Shown: piece by piece, positions 8,445-17,683 of the stretch
Layout of the letters: each line of letters opens with the position of its first letter
How positions within the stretch are numbered: the stretch's first letter is position 1
Program-made: the position numbers and the translations under genes
From: Nocardiopsis chromatogenes YIM 90109
Lineage (GTDB): Bacteria > Actinomycetota > Actinomycetes > Streptosporangiales > Streptosporangiaceae
Assembly (NCBI RefSeq): GCF_000341185.1
Contig: NZ_ANBH01000271.1
Span: 1-32,087 of the forward strand
Length of the DNA: 32,087 bases
Reading direction: 5' to 3'
Notes under the pieces: generated by a model
What the model saw: the letters and a program-made list of their open reading frames with translations, nothing else
Databases searched by the model: none
Told to the model about the DNA's origin: nothing

Positions 8445-10394
8445 CTAGACCACGCTCAGCGGCAACAGCTTGGAGCGGTCCGCGGGGGCGGCGCCGATCT
8501 GGATCCCGGTGCCCATGCTGGGGCACACCCCGCAGTCGTAGCAGGGGTTCCAGCGGCAGTCGTCGACCTCCACCGACTCCTCGCCGTGCTGGGCGTCCTG
8601 CCAGTCCTGCCACAGCCACGACCGGTCCAGCCCGGCGTCCAGGTGGTCCCAGGGCAGCACCTCGTCCTCGGCGCGCTCGCGCACCGTGAACCAGTCCGCG
8701 TCGACCGGCTGTCCGGCCAGGGCCTCCTCGGCACAGCGTATCCACCGCTCATAGGAGAAGCGCTCGCTCCACCCGTCGAACCGGCCGCCGTCGCGCCACA
8801 CCCGCTCGATGACCGCGCCCACCCGGCGGTCGCCGCGGGAGAGCAGGCCCTCGATGATGGAGGGGCTGCCCTCGTGGTAGCGCAGCCCGACCGCCTTGCC
8901 GTAGCGCTTGTCCGCGCGCAGCGCGTCGCGGAGCTTGCGCAGCCGCGCGTCCACGGTCTCGGCCGGGGTCTGGCCCGCCCACTGGAACGGCGTCTGCGGC
9001 TTGGGCACGAACCCGCCGATGGACACGGTGCACCGGATGTCCTTGCGCCCGGTGACCTCACGACCGGTGCGGACGACCTCCTTGGCCAGGTCGGCGATGG
9101 CCAGGACGTCCTCGTCCTCCTCGGTGGGCAGGCCGCACATGAAGTACAGCTTGACCTGGCGCCACCCGGCCTCGTAGGCGGCGGTGACGGTGCGGATCAG
9201 GTCCTGCTCGGTGACCATCTTGTTGATCACCCGGCGCATCCGCTCGCTGCCGCCCTCGGGGGCGAACGTCAGGCCCGAGCGGCGCCCGTTGCGGGTCAGC
9301 TCGTTGGCCAGGTCGATGTTGAAGGCGTCCACCCGGGTGGAGGGCAGCGACAGGCCGGTGTTGGTGCCCTCGTAGGCGTCGGCCAGCCCCTTGGCGATGC
9401 CGCCGATCTCGGTGTGGTCGGCGCTGGACAGCGAGAGCAGCCCCACCTCCTGGAAGCCGGTGTTGCGCACCCCCTCGTCGACCATGGACTGCACGGTCTC
9501 CTTGCTGCGCTCGCGCACCGGGCGGGTGATCATGCCCGCCTGGCAGAACCGGCAGCCGCGGGTGCAGCCGCGGAAGATCTCCACGCTGTAGCGTTCGTGC
9601 ACCGACTCGGCCACGGGCACGATCGGCGCCTTCGGGTAGGGCCAGGAGTCCAGGTCCATCACGGTGTGCTTCTGCACCTGCCAGGGCACCCCGGGCCGGT
9701 TGGGCCGGTAGCCGCCGATGCGCCCGTCGGGCAGGTACTCCACGTCGTAGAAGCGCGGCACGTACACCCCGCCCCCGGCCGCGAGCCGCTCCAGCAGCCC
9801 GTCGCGGCCGCCCGGGCGGCCCTCGCGCTTCCACTCCCGCACGACCTCGGTGATCGCCAGGGCGACCTCCTCGCCGTCGCCCAGCACCGCGGCGTCCAGG
9901 AAGTCGGCGACCGGCTCGGGGTTGAACGCGGCGTGCCCGCCGCCCAGCACCACCGGGTGGTCACCGGTGCGGTCGGCCGCGTGCAGCGGGATGCCCGCCA
10001 GGTCCAGGGCGGTGAGCAGGTTGGTGTAGCCCATCTCGCTGGCGAAGCTGACGCCCAGCACGTCGAAGCCGCCCACCGGGCGGTGCGCGTCCACGGTGAA
10101 CTGGGGGATGCCGTGCTCGCGCATGAGCGCCTCGAGGTCGGGCCAGACCGCGTAGGTGCGCTCGGCGAGCACGCCCTCGCGCTCGTTGAGGACCTCGTAG
10201 AGGATCTGCACGCCCTGGTTGGGCACGCCCACCTCGTAGGCGTCCGGGTACATCAGGGCCCAGCGGACCTCGGCGCCCTGCCAGTCCTTGGCGACGGAGT
10301 TGAGTTCGCCGCCGACGTACTGGATCGGCTTCTGCACACGCGGCAGAAGCGCTTCCAGCTGCGGAAGGACGCTCTCACCGGCATTGAAGGACAT
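8445..10394 (-). CDS. TIGR03960 family B12-binding/radical SAM protein
   Basis: A 649-residue protein with an N-terminal cobalamin-binding-like region (ALMYPDAYEVGVPNQGVQILYEVLN; VLGGGHAAFNPEPVADFLD) and a central radical SAM domain. The domain has the iron-sulfur motif CTRGCRFC (CxxxCxxC). Further Cys residues near the C-terminus (CRWNPCYDCGVCPSMG) suggest an extra cluster. The family is conserved between the rod-shape genes and rne in actinobacteria; its substrate is unknown, and RNA modification is a guess. The ATG at 10394 follows GGAGG at good spacing. It begins 57 bp after rodA and is probably the last gene of the mre operon, given the strong terminator behind it. Confidence 0.95.
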   Translation of the reverse strand: MSFNAGESVLPQLEALLPRVQKPIQYVGGELNSVAKDWQGAEVRWALMYPDAYEVGVPNQGVQILYEVLNEREGVLAERTYAVWPDLEALMREHGIPQFTVDAHRPVGGFDVLGVSFASEMGYTNLLTALDLAGIPLHAADRTGDHPVVLGGGHAAFNPEPVADFLDAAVLGDGEEVALAITEVVREWKREGRPGGRDGLLERLAAGGGVYVPRFYDVEYLPDGRIGGYRPNRPGVPWQVQKHTVMDLDSWPYPKAPIVPVAESVHERYSVEIFRGCTRGCRFCQAGMITRPVRERSKETVQSMVDEGVRNTGFQEVGLLSLSSADHTEIGGIAKGLADAYEGTNTGLSLPSTRVDAFNIDLANELTRNGRRSGLTFAPEGGSERMRRVINKMVTEQDLIRTVTAAYEAGWRQVKLYFMCGLPTEEDEDVLAIADLAKEVVRTGREVTGRKDIRCTVSIGGFVPKPQTPFQWAGQTPAETVDARLRKLRDALRADKRYGKAVGLRYHEGSPSIIEGLLSRGDRRVGAVIERVWRDGGRFDGWSERFSYERWIRCAEEALAGQPVDADWFTVRERAEDEVLPWDHLDAGLDRSWLWQDWQDAQHGEESVEVDDCRWNPCYDCGVCPSMGTGIQIGAAPADRSKLLPLSVV

Positions 10395-10451
10395 GGGACT
10401 GTCGCCTCCGGGTCGGGTTCTGCGGCACGTGCCCTACCAGGGTATGCCGTG

Positions 10452-11642
10452 TCACTCGAAGCCCCGGTCGCGCGCGTGCACCCCGAGGACCAGGCCCACC
10501 GCGCACATGTTGGCGATCGTGGCGCTGCCGCCGTAGGAGACGAACGGCAGCGGGATGCCGGTGATCGGCGTGACGCCGATGGTCATGCCGATGTTGATGA
10601 ACCCCTGGAAGGCGAACCAGGCGGCCACCCCCACGCACACCAGCCGGGCGTAGGGCTGCTCGCACCCGGCGGCGATGCGCAGGATCCGCATCAGCACCAG
10701 CGCCAGCAGCGCGATGACGGCGATGCCGCCGACGAACCCCAGCTCCTCCCCGGCGACGGTGAAGATGAAGTCGGTGTGCTGCTCGGGGACGAACCGTCCG
10801 GCGGTCTGCTCGCCCCGGAACAGGCCGGTGCCGCTGATACCGCCCGAACCGACGGCGATCATCGCCTGGTTGGCGTTGTAGCCGGTGCCGCGCGCGTCGA
10901 CGGAGGGGTCCAGGAAGCTGGTGAAGCGCGCCAGCTGGTAGGCCTTGAGCAGGCCGAACCACCACACCGCGGCGACCGCCGCCACCCCGCAGGCCAGCAT
11001 CCCGGCGATCCACCGCAGCGGCGCCCCGGACAGGGTGAGCATGGCCAGGTAGGTGACGCCCACCACCATGCCGGTCCCCAGGTCGGGCTGGAGCATGACC
11101 AGGGCCAGCGGGACCGCCATGGCCCCCAGGCTGAACAGCACGTCGCGGCTGGTGGGCGCGGTCTCCCCGTCGCGGGGCTCGCCCAGCACCATGGCGACCA
11201 TCAGCACCAAGCCCACCTTGGCGAACTCGGAGGGCTGGAGCTGGACCGGGCCGAGCGCGACCCACGACCGGGAGCCGTTGACCACCTCGCCCAGCGGGGA
11301 GAGCACCAGCGCCAGCAGTACCGAGGAGGCCGTGAACACGACCGGGGCGTAGGCGCGGGGCTTGCGGTAGTCGACGAAGGCGACGGCCGACCCGGCCACC
11401 AGCGCCACCCCCACGTGCATCAGGTGACGCTCGACGTAGGCCAGCGGGCTCTCCGGGTGTCCGGGCTCGTAGGTGGCGGCGGCCAGCAGCAGCGTGCCGA
11501 TCGCGGTCAGCGCCAGGACGCCGCCCGCCAGGGTCCAGTCGAGGCGGCGCGGGCGGTTCCCGGCCACGGTGTGGAACGCCCGCGAGGCGGCGCCGCGGCG
11601 CAGGGGCTCGGGTGCCGAGCGCGTGGTGGACACGGCCCTCAC
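10452..11642 (-). CDS. rodA: Rod-shape SEDS glycosyltransferase RodA
   Basis: Peptidoglycan polymerase of the SEDS family, which works with the class B PBP encoded just upstream. The 396-residue membrane protein has about ten hydrophobic segments and the family marks VALGPVQLQPSEFAKVG, LQPDLGTG (the catalytic Asp region) and ITGIPLPFVSYGGSA. It starts with a GTG at 11642 that overlaps the mrdA stop as GTGA, so the two are translationally coupled. Neighbours mreB, mreC, mreD and mrdA indicate RodA rather than FtsW. In filamentous actinomycetes this cluster mostly serves spore-wall or side-wall synthesis. Confidence 0.97.
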   Translation of the reverse strand: MRAVSTTRSAPEPLRRGAASRAFHTVAGNRPRRLDWTLAGGVLALTAIGTLLLAAATYEPGHPESPLAYVERHLMHVGVALVAGSAVAFVDYRKPRAYAPVVFTASSVLLALVLSPLGEVVNGSRSWVALGPVQLQPSEFAKVGLVLMVAMVLGEPRDGETAPTSRDVLFSLGAMAVPLALVMLQPDLGTGMVVGVTYLAMLTLSGAPLRWIAGMLACGVAAVAAVWWFGLLKAYQLARFTSFLDPSVDARGTGYNANQAMIAVGSGGISGTGLFRGEQTAGRFVPEQHTDFIFTVAGEELGFVGGIAVIALLALVLMRILRIAAGCEQPYARLVCVGVAAWFAFQGFINIGMTIGVTPITGIPLPFVSYGGSATIANMCAVGLVLGVHARDRGFE

Positions 11643-13846
11643 TCCCCCGCCGCCAGGCCGATGGTGCCGTCGGGGCGCACGTCGGGCAGCTCCTCCAGGG
11701 GCTCGCCGCCGGGCAGGTCCGGGTCGCCGCCCTTGACGCTCTTGTCCTCGCCGCCCTCGGCCTTCCCGTCCTCGCCGTCCTCGCCCTCACGGGTGAAGCC
11801 GTAGATGCCCTCGTAGATCTCCCGGACGATGGGGGCGGCGGTCTCGCCGCCGGTGCCGCCCTTGGGCACGACCACCACCACGGCCAGCCGCGGATCGTCG
11901 GCCGGGGCGTAGGAGGCGAACCAGGCGGTGGAGTCGCTGTTGAGCGCCGACCCCGAACCGGTCTTCCCGGCGATGGAGACCTCGTTCTGCGGGAACCCGC
12001 CGAAGGCGCCGCGCGCGGTGCCCTCCTTGGGCACCTGGGTGACGGCCTTCTGGATGTAGGTCAGGACCTCCGGGGGCACGTCCAGCTTCCCGGCCTCCTC
12101 CGGCTCGATCCGCTCGACCGTCTCGCCGTCGGCGGAGACCAGGGCCTTGCCCACGCGCGGCTCCCACAGGGTGCCGCCGTTGGCCACGGCCGCGTAGGCG
12201 CGCACCAGCTGCAGCGGCGTCACCAGCACGTCGCCCTGCCCGATGGAGAAGTTGACCGCGTCGCCGGCGCGCCACCGGTAGCCGTCGGTGCAGTTCTCCT
12301 TGGCGACCCTCTGCAGGTACGAGGCCCGTCCCGGGTCCTCCTCGGCGACGCCGGGGTAGCCCTCCTTGGCGCGCTTGCAGCTGTCCTCCTTGGTGGCCTC
12401 CCACAGCTCCCGCTTCCACTCGCGGGTGGGGATGCGCCCGGCGGCCTCGTGCGGCAGGTCGACGCCGGTGGGCTGGCCGAACCCGAAGTCCTCGGCGGTG
12501 CGGGCGAACACGTCGTCGGGCTTCTTCTTGCGCTCGTCCCGGCGCCACTCGTCGTAGGCCATCTGGTAGAAGACCGTGTTGCAGGAGACCACGATGGCGC
12601 GGTGCAGGCTGAGCGCTCCGTGCGCGGACCCCTCGTAGTTCTCGAACGAGCGGTTGCCCACCGAGATGGAGGAGGGGCAGGAGTAGGTGCCGCGCAGCGG
12701 CTTGCCGCCCTTCACCCCCGCCGCCAGCGAGGACACCTTGAAGGTCGAGGCGGGCGGGTACTGCCCCTGCATCACCCGCGAGGTCAGCGGCGACCCCGCC
12801 TTCTCGCTCAGCAGCTCCTCGAACGTCCCCTGGTCGATCCCGCCCTGCCAGACCGACGGGTCGTAGGAGGGAAGGCTGGCCGAGGCCACGATGCCGCCGG
12901 TGCGCACGTCCATCACCACGCCCGCGGCGGTGGAGGCGGGGTGGCCGGCTCCGCGCGCCCGCTCGATGCCGCGCCGCAGGGCCTCCTCCACGGTCTTCTG
13001 CACCCGCTGGTCGATGGTGGAGACCAGGTGCATGCCGGGCTCGGGGCGCTGCTCGTCGACGACCCCGGTCACCTCGCCGCGGTTGTTGACGGCCAGGGTG
13101 CGCACCCCGGCGGTGCCGCGCAGCTCGGCGTCGTAGGTGGCCTCCAGGCCGTCCCGGCCCACCTGGTCCACGCCGCTGTACTGCTTGCGCAGCTCCTCGC
13201 GGGCCTCCAGCTCCTCCTGGGTGACCGGCTGGAGGTAGCCCAGGGCCTGGGAGGCCAGCTCGCCGTTGGGGTAGTCGCGCACCGCCAGGTGCTGGGCGGA
13301 GACGGCCGGGAAGTCCTCGCTGCGCTCCATGATCTGCAGCGCCGCCCTGGGGTCCACGTCGTCGGCGAGGGTGACCGGCTGGTACGGCGAGCCGGGCCAG
13401 CAGGGGCGGCTCACCTCCGGGCCGCACAGCCGGGTGCGCTGCTTGATCGTGTCGGCGGGCTCGTCCACCACCTCGGCCACCCGCTCCAGGACCTCGGCCC
13501 CCTGGTCGGGCATCGCCTGCAGGGCGTGCCAGTCGGCCGAGACCACCAGGGCGGTGCGGTTGCGCACCAGCGGCCGCCCCGCCTGGTCCAGGATCAGGCC
13601 CCGGGTGGCGGGCACCACCAGGTCCTGGGTGTGGGTGGCCTCCGCCAGCCGCGCGAAGTGCTCGCCCATGGGCACCTGCAGGTACCACAGCCGCACGCCG
13701 AGGGCCGCGAACAGCGCCAGCACCAGCACCTGGGCCAGCACCAGGCCGCGCCGCCCGGGCGCCGTGCGGGGGGTGGGCCCGCCCCCCGGCGCGGCGCCGC
13801 CGGCGCGCCGCCGGGTGCGCCTCTGCCGCCTCCTCATCCACGCCAT
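11639..13846 (-). CDS. mrdA: Penicillin-binding protein 2
   Basis: Class B transpeptidase that cross-links peptidoglycan together with RodA, 735 residues. A basic N-terminus precedes one membrane anchor (about 34-55). Then come the pedestal/dimerisation region and the transpeptidase domain with the SxxK motif STFK at 367-370, SCN at 421-423 and KTG at 628-630. The order and spacing are right for an active enzyme. The C-terminal 60 residues are acidic and low-complexity. Two starts are possible. The ATG at 13846 has GGGAGGG 8 bases upstream; the ATG at 13837 would give a 4-base ATGA overlap with the mreD stop. The gene lies in the mre operon and overlaps rodA. Confidence 0.97.
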   Translation of the reverse strand: MAWMRRRQRRTRRRAGGAAPGGGPTPRTAPGRRGLVLAQVLVLALFAALGVRLWYLQVPMGEHFARLAEATHTQDLVVPATRGLILDQAGRPLVRNRTALVVSADWHALQAMPDQGAEVLERVAEVVDEPADTIKQRTRLCGPEVSRPCWPGSPYQPVTLADDVDPRAALQIMERSEDFPAVSAQHLAVRDYPNGELASQALGYLQPVTQEELEAREELRKQYSGVDQVGRDGLEATYDAELRGTAGVRTLAVNNRGEVTGVVDEQRPEPGMHLVSTIDQRVQKTVEEALRRGIERARGAGHPASTAAGVVMDVRTGGIVASASLPSYDPSVWQGGIDQGTFEELLSEKAGSPLTSRVMQGQYPPASTFKVSSLAAGVKGGKPLRGTYSCPSSISVGNRSFENYEGSAHGALSLHRAIVVSCNTVFYQMAYDEWRRDERKKKPDDVFARTAEDFGFGQPTGVDLPHEAAGRIPTREWKRELWEATKEDSCKRAKEGYPGVAEEDPGRASYLQRVAKENCTDGYRWRAGDAVNFSIGQGDVLVTPLQLVRAYAAVANGGTLWEPRVGKALVSADGETVERIEPEEAGKLDVPPEVLTYIQKAVTQVPKEGTARGAFGGFPQNEVSIAGKTGSGSALNSDSTAWFASYAPADDPRLAVVVVVPKGGTGGETAAPIVREIYEGIYGFTREGEDGEDGKAEGGEDKSVKGGDPDLPGGEPLEELPDVRPDGTIGLAAGE

Positions 13847-14397
13847 CCGCGCGTCCCTCCCCCGCTGAACGCGGGCAGGTCGGGGTAGCCGCCCTCGGAG
13901 TAGGCGTCCGGGGCCACCGCCCGCATGATCCGCCCCACCGGGGCCAGTACCAGGGGACTGACCAGCATCGTCTCCGCGGCCGAGAGCGGCACCGCCAGGG
14001 CGGCGGCCGCCAGGCCGACCCGCGGGTCGCCCAGGCCCGCCCCCAGGAGGGCGAACCCGGCGGCGGTGCCCAGGGCGGCCGCGGCGGCCGTCCCGTAGGC
14101 GCGGGCGCGGCCGCGGCCCTCGACCCGCCCGTAGCGCGCGACCAGGTAGCCCGCCAGGCAGTACAGCAGTGCGTACCGCCCGGCCTCGTGGTCGGCGGGC
14201 GGCAGCAGGTCCACCGCGAGCCCGGCGCAGAACCCGGTGACGGCCGCCCCGGCGGGGCCGCTGCGCAGCGCGGTGGCCACGACCGCCAGGACGACCAGGT
14301 CGGGGCCCACGCCCCAGGGCAGCGGGAGCCGGTTGACCAGCGCGGCCTGCGCCAGCACCGCCGCGGCCACCAGCAGCGCGGTCACCGCCCCCTTCAT
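13834..14397 (-). CDS. mreD: Rod shape-determining protein MreD
   Basis: Integral membrane component of the elongasome. The 187-residue protein is hydrophobic with about five predicted membrane segments and begins MKGAVTALLVAAAVLAQAAL. The motif LPWGVGPDLVVLAVVATAL with following GFCAGLAVDLLPPADHEAG matches actinobacterial MreD. Its ATG overlaps the mreC stop by 4 bases (14394-14397), and its end overlaps the mrdA start, so all are translated in sequence from one message. Confidence 0.95.
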   Translation of the reverse strand: MKGAVTALLVAAAVLAQAALVNRLPLPWGVGPDLVVLAVVATALRSGPAGAAVTGFCAGLAVDLLPPADHEAGRYALLYCLAGYLVARYGRVEGRGRARAYGTAAAAALGTAAGFALLGAGLGDPRVGLAAAALAVPLSAAETMLVSPLVLAPVGRIMRAVAPDAYSEGGYPDLPAFSGGGTRGWRG

Positions 14398-15329
14398 CGG
14401 TCCCCCTGCTGCCGGTCGGAGCGCTCGGGCGGCCGGGCGGCGTCGCCGTCCGGCTTGTCGGGCAGCACCGAGTCGCGCGGGTCCTCCTCCGGGCCGCCGA
14501 CGACGACCCCCACCACGTCCAGGGAGCCCAGGTCGGCCGCGGGCCGGATCTCGGCGGTGCGGGTGAGCGCCCCGGGGGTGTCGCGCACCCGGGTCACGGT
14601 GCCCAGCGGCACGCCGGGCACGAAGGGGGCGTCGTTGTGCGAGCCCATGGTCACCACCCGGTCGCCCTCCTCCAGGGGGGCGTCGGCCTGCATCAGCTCC
14701 AGGACGGCGGGGGCGCGGCCGTCCAGGGCGCGGGACTCGCCGTGCACCGCGCCGATCTCCCGCGACCCCTCCATGCGCGCCCCCACCGAGGAGGCGCCGT
14801 CGGTGAACAGCAGGACCGTGGAGGTGGAGCGGGAGGCCCGGATGACGCGGCCGACCAGGCCGGAGCCGTCGACCACGGTCATGTCGCGGGCGACCCCGTC
14901 GCGGGTGCCGGCGTCCAGAGTGACCGTCTCGGCGTAGCCGCCCGAGCCCATCCGGGTCACCGCCTGCGCGGGGACGATCTCGTAGCCGCCCAGGCCGGAC
15001 AGGTGCAGCAGGTCGTCGAGGCGCTCGGAGCGGACCCCGTCCTGTTCGGCGGCGGCCAGCTCGGCGCTCAGGCGCCGGTTGCGCTCCTCCAGCTCCTCGA
15101 TGCGCGCGCGGGCGCCCGGTGCGGCGGCGAGCGTGCGGTAGCCGTCGGCGACCGGCCGGGCCGCGGTCGACACCGCCCCGGCGACCGGGCCGAAGGCCGC
15201 GCCGGCCGCGGCGCGGGCGGTGCCGGTGACCGGGTCCGTGCCCGGTCGGCCGTCGAGCACCATCAGCGCGATGGCGGCCGCCACCAGCAGGACCAGGACC
15301 AGGCGCGGGCGTGGGCCGTCGCGCCGCAT
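14394..15329 (-). CDS. mreC: Cell shape-determining protein MreC
   Basis: Elongasome protein that links MreB to PBP2 and RodA across the membrane. The 311-residue protein has a short cytoplasmic start, one membrane helix (LVLVLLVAAAIALMVL, about 10-26) and a coiled coil (IEELEERNRRLSAELAAAEQ, about 75-95). The beta-rich external domain follows with AQAVTRMGSGGYAETVTLDAG and DGSGLVGRVIRAS, the conserved MreC core. The last 40 residues are Asp/Arg/Pro-rich. It starts one base after mreB ends and overlaps mreD. Confidence 0.96.
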   Translation of the reverse strand: MRRDGPRPRLVLVLLVAAAIALMVLDGRPGTDPVTGTARAAAGAAFGPVAGAVSTAARPVADGYRTLAAAPGARARIEELEERNRRLSAELAAAEQDGVRSERLDDLLHLSGLGGYEIVPAQAVTRMGSGGYAETVTLDAGTRDGVARDMTVVDGSGLVGRVIRASRSTSTVLLFTDGASSVGARMEGSREIGAVHGESRALDGRAPAVLELMQADAPLEEGDRVVTMGSHNDAPFVPGVPLGTVTRVRDTPGALTRTAEIRPAADLGSLDVVGVVVGGPEEDPRDSVLPDKPDGDAARPPERSDRQQGDR

Positions 15330-15330
15330 C

Positions 15331-16365
15331 TCAGCGCCGCCGTTCGGGGACGAGGACCTGGTTCAGGCGCTCGTAGTTCTCCACGCACGTGCCCGAGCCG
15401 ATGGCGACCGAGTCGAGCGCGTTCTCGGCCAGGTGGATGGGCATGCCGGTCTCGTGGCGCAGCCGGTCGTCCAGGCCGCGCAGCAGGGCGCCGCCGCCGG
15501 TGACGGCGATGCCGCGGTCCATGATGTCGCCGGACAGCTCCGGCGGGCACTTGTCCAGGGTGGTGCGCACCGCGTCGATGATGGCGGTGACCGGCTCCTC
15601 GATGGCCTGGCGCACGTCGGCGGCGGAGAGCACCACCGTCTTGGGCAGGCCGCTGACCAGGTCGCGCCCGCGCACCTCGGCGTGCAGCTCCTCGGCGCCG
15701 GTCGGGTAGGCCGAGCCGATGGCGAACTTGAGCTCCTCGGCGGTGCGCTCCCCGATCATCAGGGAGAACTCCTTCTTGACCGAGGTCATCACCGCCTGGT
15801 CCAGCTCGTCGCCGCCGACGCGGATGGACTGGGAGGTGACGATGCCGCCCATGGAGATGACGGCGACCTCGGTGGTGCCGCCGCCGATGTCGACGACCAT
15901 GTTGCCGGTGGGCTCGTGCACCGGGAGCCCGGCGCCGATCGCGGCGGCCATGGGCTCTTCGACGATGTGCACCCGGCGGGCGCCGGCCTGGTAGCCGGCC
16001 TCTTTGACCGCGCGGTGCTCCACCGAGGTGATGCCGCTGGGGACGGCGACGACGACGCGGGGCTTGGCGAAGTGGCGGCGGCGGTGGATCTTCTGGATGA
16101 AGTAGCGCAGCATGCGCTCGGTGATCTCGAAGTCGGCGATGACGCCGTCCTTGAGGGGGCGGACCGCGGTGATATCGGACGGGGTGCGACCGATCATCTG
16201 CTTCGCCTCGACGCCCACCGCCACGATCTTGCCGGTCGAGGTGTTGAGGGCCACGACGGACGGCTCGTTGAGCACGATGCCCCTGCCGCGCACGTAGACC
16301 AGTGTGTTGGCGGTACCGAGATCGACCGCCATGTCGCGGCCGAGAAAGGCGAGATTAGTGGTCAT
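15331..16365 (-). CDS. mreB: Rod shape-determining actin homologue MreB
   Basis: Actin-like ATPase that forms membrane-bound filaments guiding wall synthesis. At 344 residues it has the usual length. The phosphate-1 motif [20 protein letters not shown] is near residue 16, phosphate-2 [13 protein letters not shown] lies near 165, and the adenosine-binding [13 protein letters not shown] region is near the C-terminus. It is the first gene of mreB-mreC-mreD-mrdA-rodA-TIGR03960, after a 200-bp gap from ndk. A possible promoter with a flanking inverted repeat lies about 90 bp upstream. Confidence 0.98.
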   Translation of the reverse strand: MTTNLAFLGRDMAVDLGTANTLVYVRGRGIVLNEPSVVALNTSTGKIVAVGVEAKQMIGRTPSDITAVRPLKDGVIADFEITERMLRYFIQKIHRRRHFAKPRVVVAVPSGITSVEHRAVKEAGYQAGARRVHIVEEPMAAAIGAGLPVHEPTGNMVVDIGGGTTEVAVISMGGIVTSQSIRVGGDELDQAVMTSVKKEFSLMIGERTAEELKFAIGSAYPTGAEELHAEVRGRDLVSGLPKTVVLSAADVRQAIEEPVTAIIDAVRTTLDKCPPELSGDIMDRGIAVTGGGALLRGLDDRLRHETGMPIHLAENALDSVAIGSGTCVENYERLNQVLVPERRR

Positions 16366-16455
16366 GAATCGTCCTCAGCGGCACCGAATCGGCGCGTCGC
16401 GCACGGGGCGGGCAATAGGGTCTCGTTCCAGCACGGATGTGGATCCAGCACCCGT

Positions 16456-16485
16456 ATCGTAACGCTGGGGAGTTGCTCCGTTACG
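16456..16485 (-). promoter_or_regulatory. Possible mreB promoter with inverted repeat
   Basis: On the minus strand TACGAT (16461-16456) fits a -10 box. It overlaps one arm of a perfect 7-bp repeat, CGTAACG (16458-16464) and CGTTACG (16479-16485), separated by 14 bases. The overlap suggests an operator, but no regulator is known and the -35 is unclear. Confidence 0.35.
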
Positions 16486-16531
16486 CAAACACACCGAATC
16501 GTTGCACCGCTGAGGACTCGGGCGGACGAGG

Positions 16532-16552
16532 CGTCGGCCGGGGCGGCCGACG
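16532..16552 (-). terminator. Hairpin terminator after ndk
   Basis: An 8-bp perfect repeat (CGTCGGCC / GGCCGACG) with a 5-base loop lies 17 bp beyond the ndk stop. There is no T-run. It separates ndk from mreB. Confidence 0.55.
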
Positions 16553-16568
16553 GGGACCGGTCCGGCGG

Positions 16569-16979
16569 TCAGGCCTGCAGGTCGGGGAAGAAGAGCTTGA
16601 TCTCCCGCTCGGCCGAGTAGGTCGAGTCCGAGCCGTGCACGATGTTGGCCTGGACCTCCAGGGCGAAGTCGCCGCGGATGGTGCCGGGCGCGGCCGAGAC
16701 CGGGTCGGTGGCCCCGGCCAGGGCACGGAAGGCCTCGACGGCGCGCTCGCCCTCGACGACCATGGCGACCAGCGGGCCGCCGGTGATGAACTCGACGAGC
16801 GAGGGGAAGAACGGGCGCTCGGCGTGCTCCTCGTAGTGCGTCTTGGCGGTCTCCTCGTCGAGCGTGCGCAGGTCCATGGCGACGATCCGCAGGCCGCGGC
16901 GCTCGATGCGGGAGATGACCTCGCCGATGATGCTCCGCCGGACGCCGTCGGGCTTGATCAGGACAAGGGTGCGCTCCAC
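16569..16979 (-). CDS. ndk: Nucleoside diphosphate kinase
   Basis: Transfers the terminal phosphate between nucleoside triphosphates and diphosphates to balance nucleotide pools. The 136-residue protein has the usual length, begins [14 protein letters not shown] and carries the active-site NIVHGSDS motif with its catalytic histidine. The GTG at 16979 follows GAGGAG at good spacing. In the common actinobacterial order folC-DUF4233-ndk-mreB it directly follows DUF4233; here a 9-kb accessory region separates them. Confidence 0.98.
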   Translation of the reverse strand: MERTLVLIKPDGVRRSIIGEVISRIERRGLRIVAMDLRTLDEETAKTHYEEHAERPFFPSLVEFITGGPLVAMVVEGERAVEAFRALAGATDPVSAAPGTIRGDFALEVQANIVHGSDSTYSAEREIKLFFPDLQA

Positions 16980-17097
16980 GTGGTTCTCCTCAGGGGTGTC
17001 GGGTAGGCGTCATGCGGGGCGGCCGGCGGTTTCGGTCCGCACCTGCGGCGGGCGGTCGGCCCGCTCCTGGGGTGCGCCGTCGGCCCCGGTGGGCGCA

Positions 17098-17103
17098 ACT
17101 TTA
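17098..17103 (-). promoter_or_regulatory. Possible ndk -10 box (TAAAGT)
   Basis: The only AT-rich hexamer in the region before ndk; TAAAGT fits TANNNT and stands about 120 bp before the start. No convincing -35 is seen. Confidence 0.25.
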
Positions 17104-17168
17104 CCCGCGCGGCGGCGGTCGCGAGGCCGGTTCGGGGCAGCCCCTAATGCCGCGGAACCGGCGGGCGC

Positions 17169-17531
17169 TCAGCCCTCGAAGCGGCTGCGGGAGTCCTCGA
17201 TGTGGGCGAGGTGGGCGCGGGTCCAGTCGCAGAACAGGTCGACGGCCTCCCGCAGGGCGCGGCCGGGCCCGGTGAGGGCGTAGTCGACCCGCGGCGGGAC
17301 AGTGGGGTGCACGGTCCGCTCGGCCAGGCCGTTGCGCTCCAGCATGCGCAGGTTCTGCGTCAGCATTTTGTGACTGATGCCCTCGACCTCGGCGCGCAGC
17401 TCGCTGAAGCGCAGGGTGCGCTCCCCCAGGGCCTCGATGATCAGCAGCGCCCACTTGTTGGCGACGTCGGAGAAGATCTCCCGCGCCAGGGAGTCCGCCC
17501 GGCGCAGGTCCGCGTCCGCTTCGTTCTTCAT
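17169..17531 (-). CDS. HxlR-family winged-helix regulator
   Basis: A 120-residue DNA-binding protein of the HxlR/MarR-like group. Typical segments are DVANKWALLIIEALGERTLRFSELRAEVEGISHKMLTQNLRMLERNGLAERTVHPTVPPRVDYALT, in which the winged helix and wing are plain. Many relatives carry an N-terminal cysteine (CP motif before the KW segment) that senses oxidants or aldehydes. Here that position is SDVA, and the only cysteine is near the C-terminus, so a simple cysteine switch is unlikely. It is divergent from the RidA-like gene, with 152 bp between them, and probably controls that gene and itself. Confidence 0.93.
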   Translation of the reverse strand: MKNEADADLRRADSLAREIFSDVANKWALLIIEALGERTLRFSELRAEVEGISHKMLTQNLRMLERNGLAERTVHPTVPPRVDYALTGPGRALREAVDLFCDWTRAHLAHIEDSRSRFEG

Positions 17532-17555
17532 GCCCGTTCCACCCCTGCCCTGCTC

Positions 17556-17635
17556 GGTTACCGCCGGGTTCCCCCGTTACGGAAAAGTGCGTTCTTCCAC
17601 GTCGGCGCTCACTCTCCTACGGTTCCCGAGTAACC
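17556..17635. promoter_or_regulatory. GTTAC-type half-sites between hxlR and ridA-like gene
   Basis: The divergent region holds GGTTACC at 17556-17562, CGTTACGG at 17575-17582 and GAGTAACC at 17628-17635. The first and third form an inverted pair, and GGTT-N7-AACC at 17621-17635 is a local palindrome. These are candidate HxlR binding sites. TACGGT at 17618 may be the -10 box of the ridA-like gene, with no matching -35. Confidence 0.35.
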
Positions 17636-17683
17636 ACAAGAGAGCGCGGGCCGACCGGCGCCGCGCACGAGGAGAGGACCGGC

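Noticed and set aside
8586-11804. Long open frame on the plus strand (over 1000 codons)
   Set aside because: It is antisense to the radical SAM and rodA genes and exists because high GC removes stops; it has no recognisable domains. The same holds for 4552-7341 and 11612-13888.
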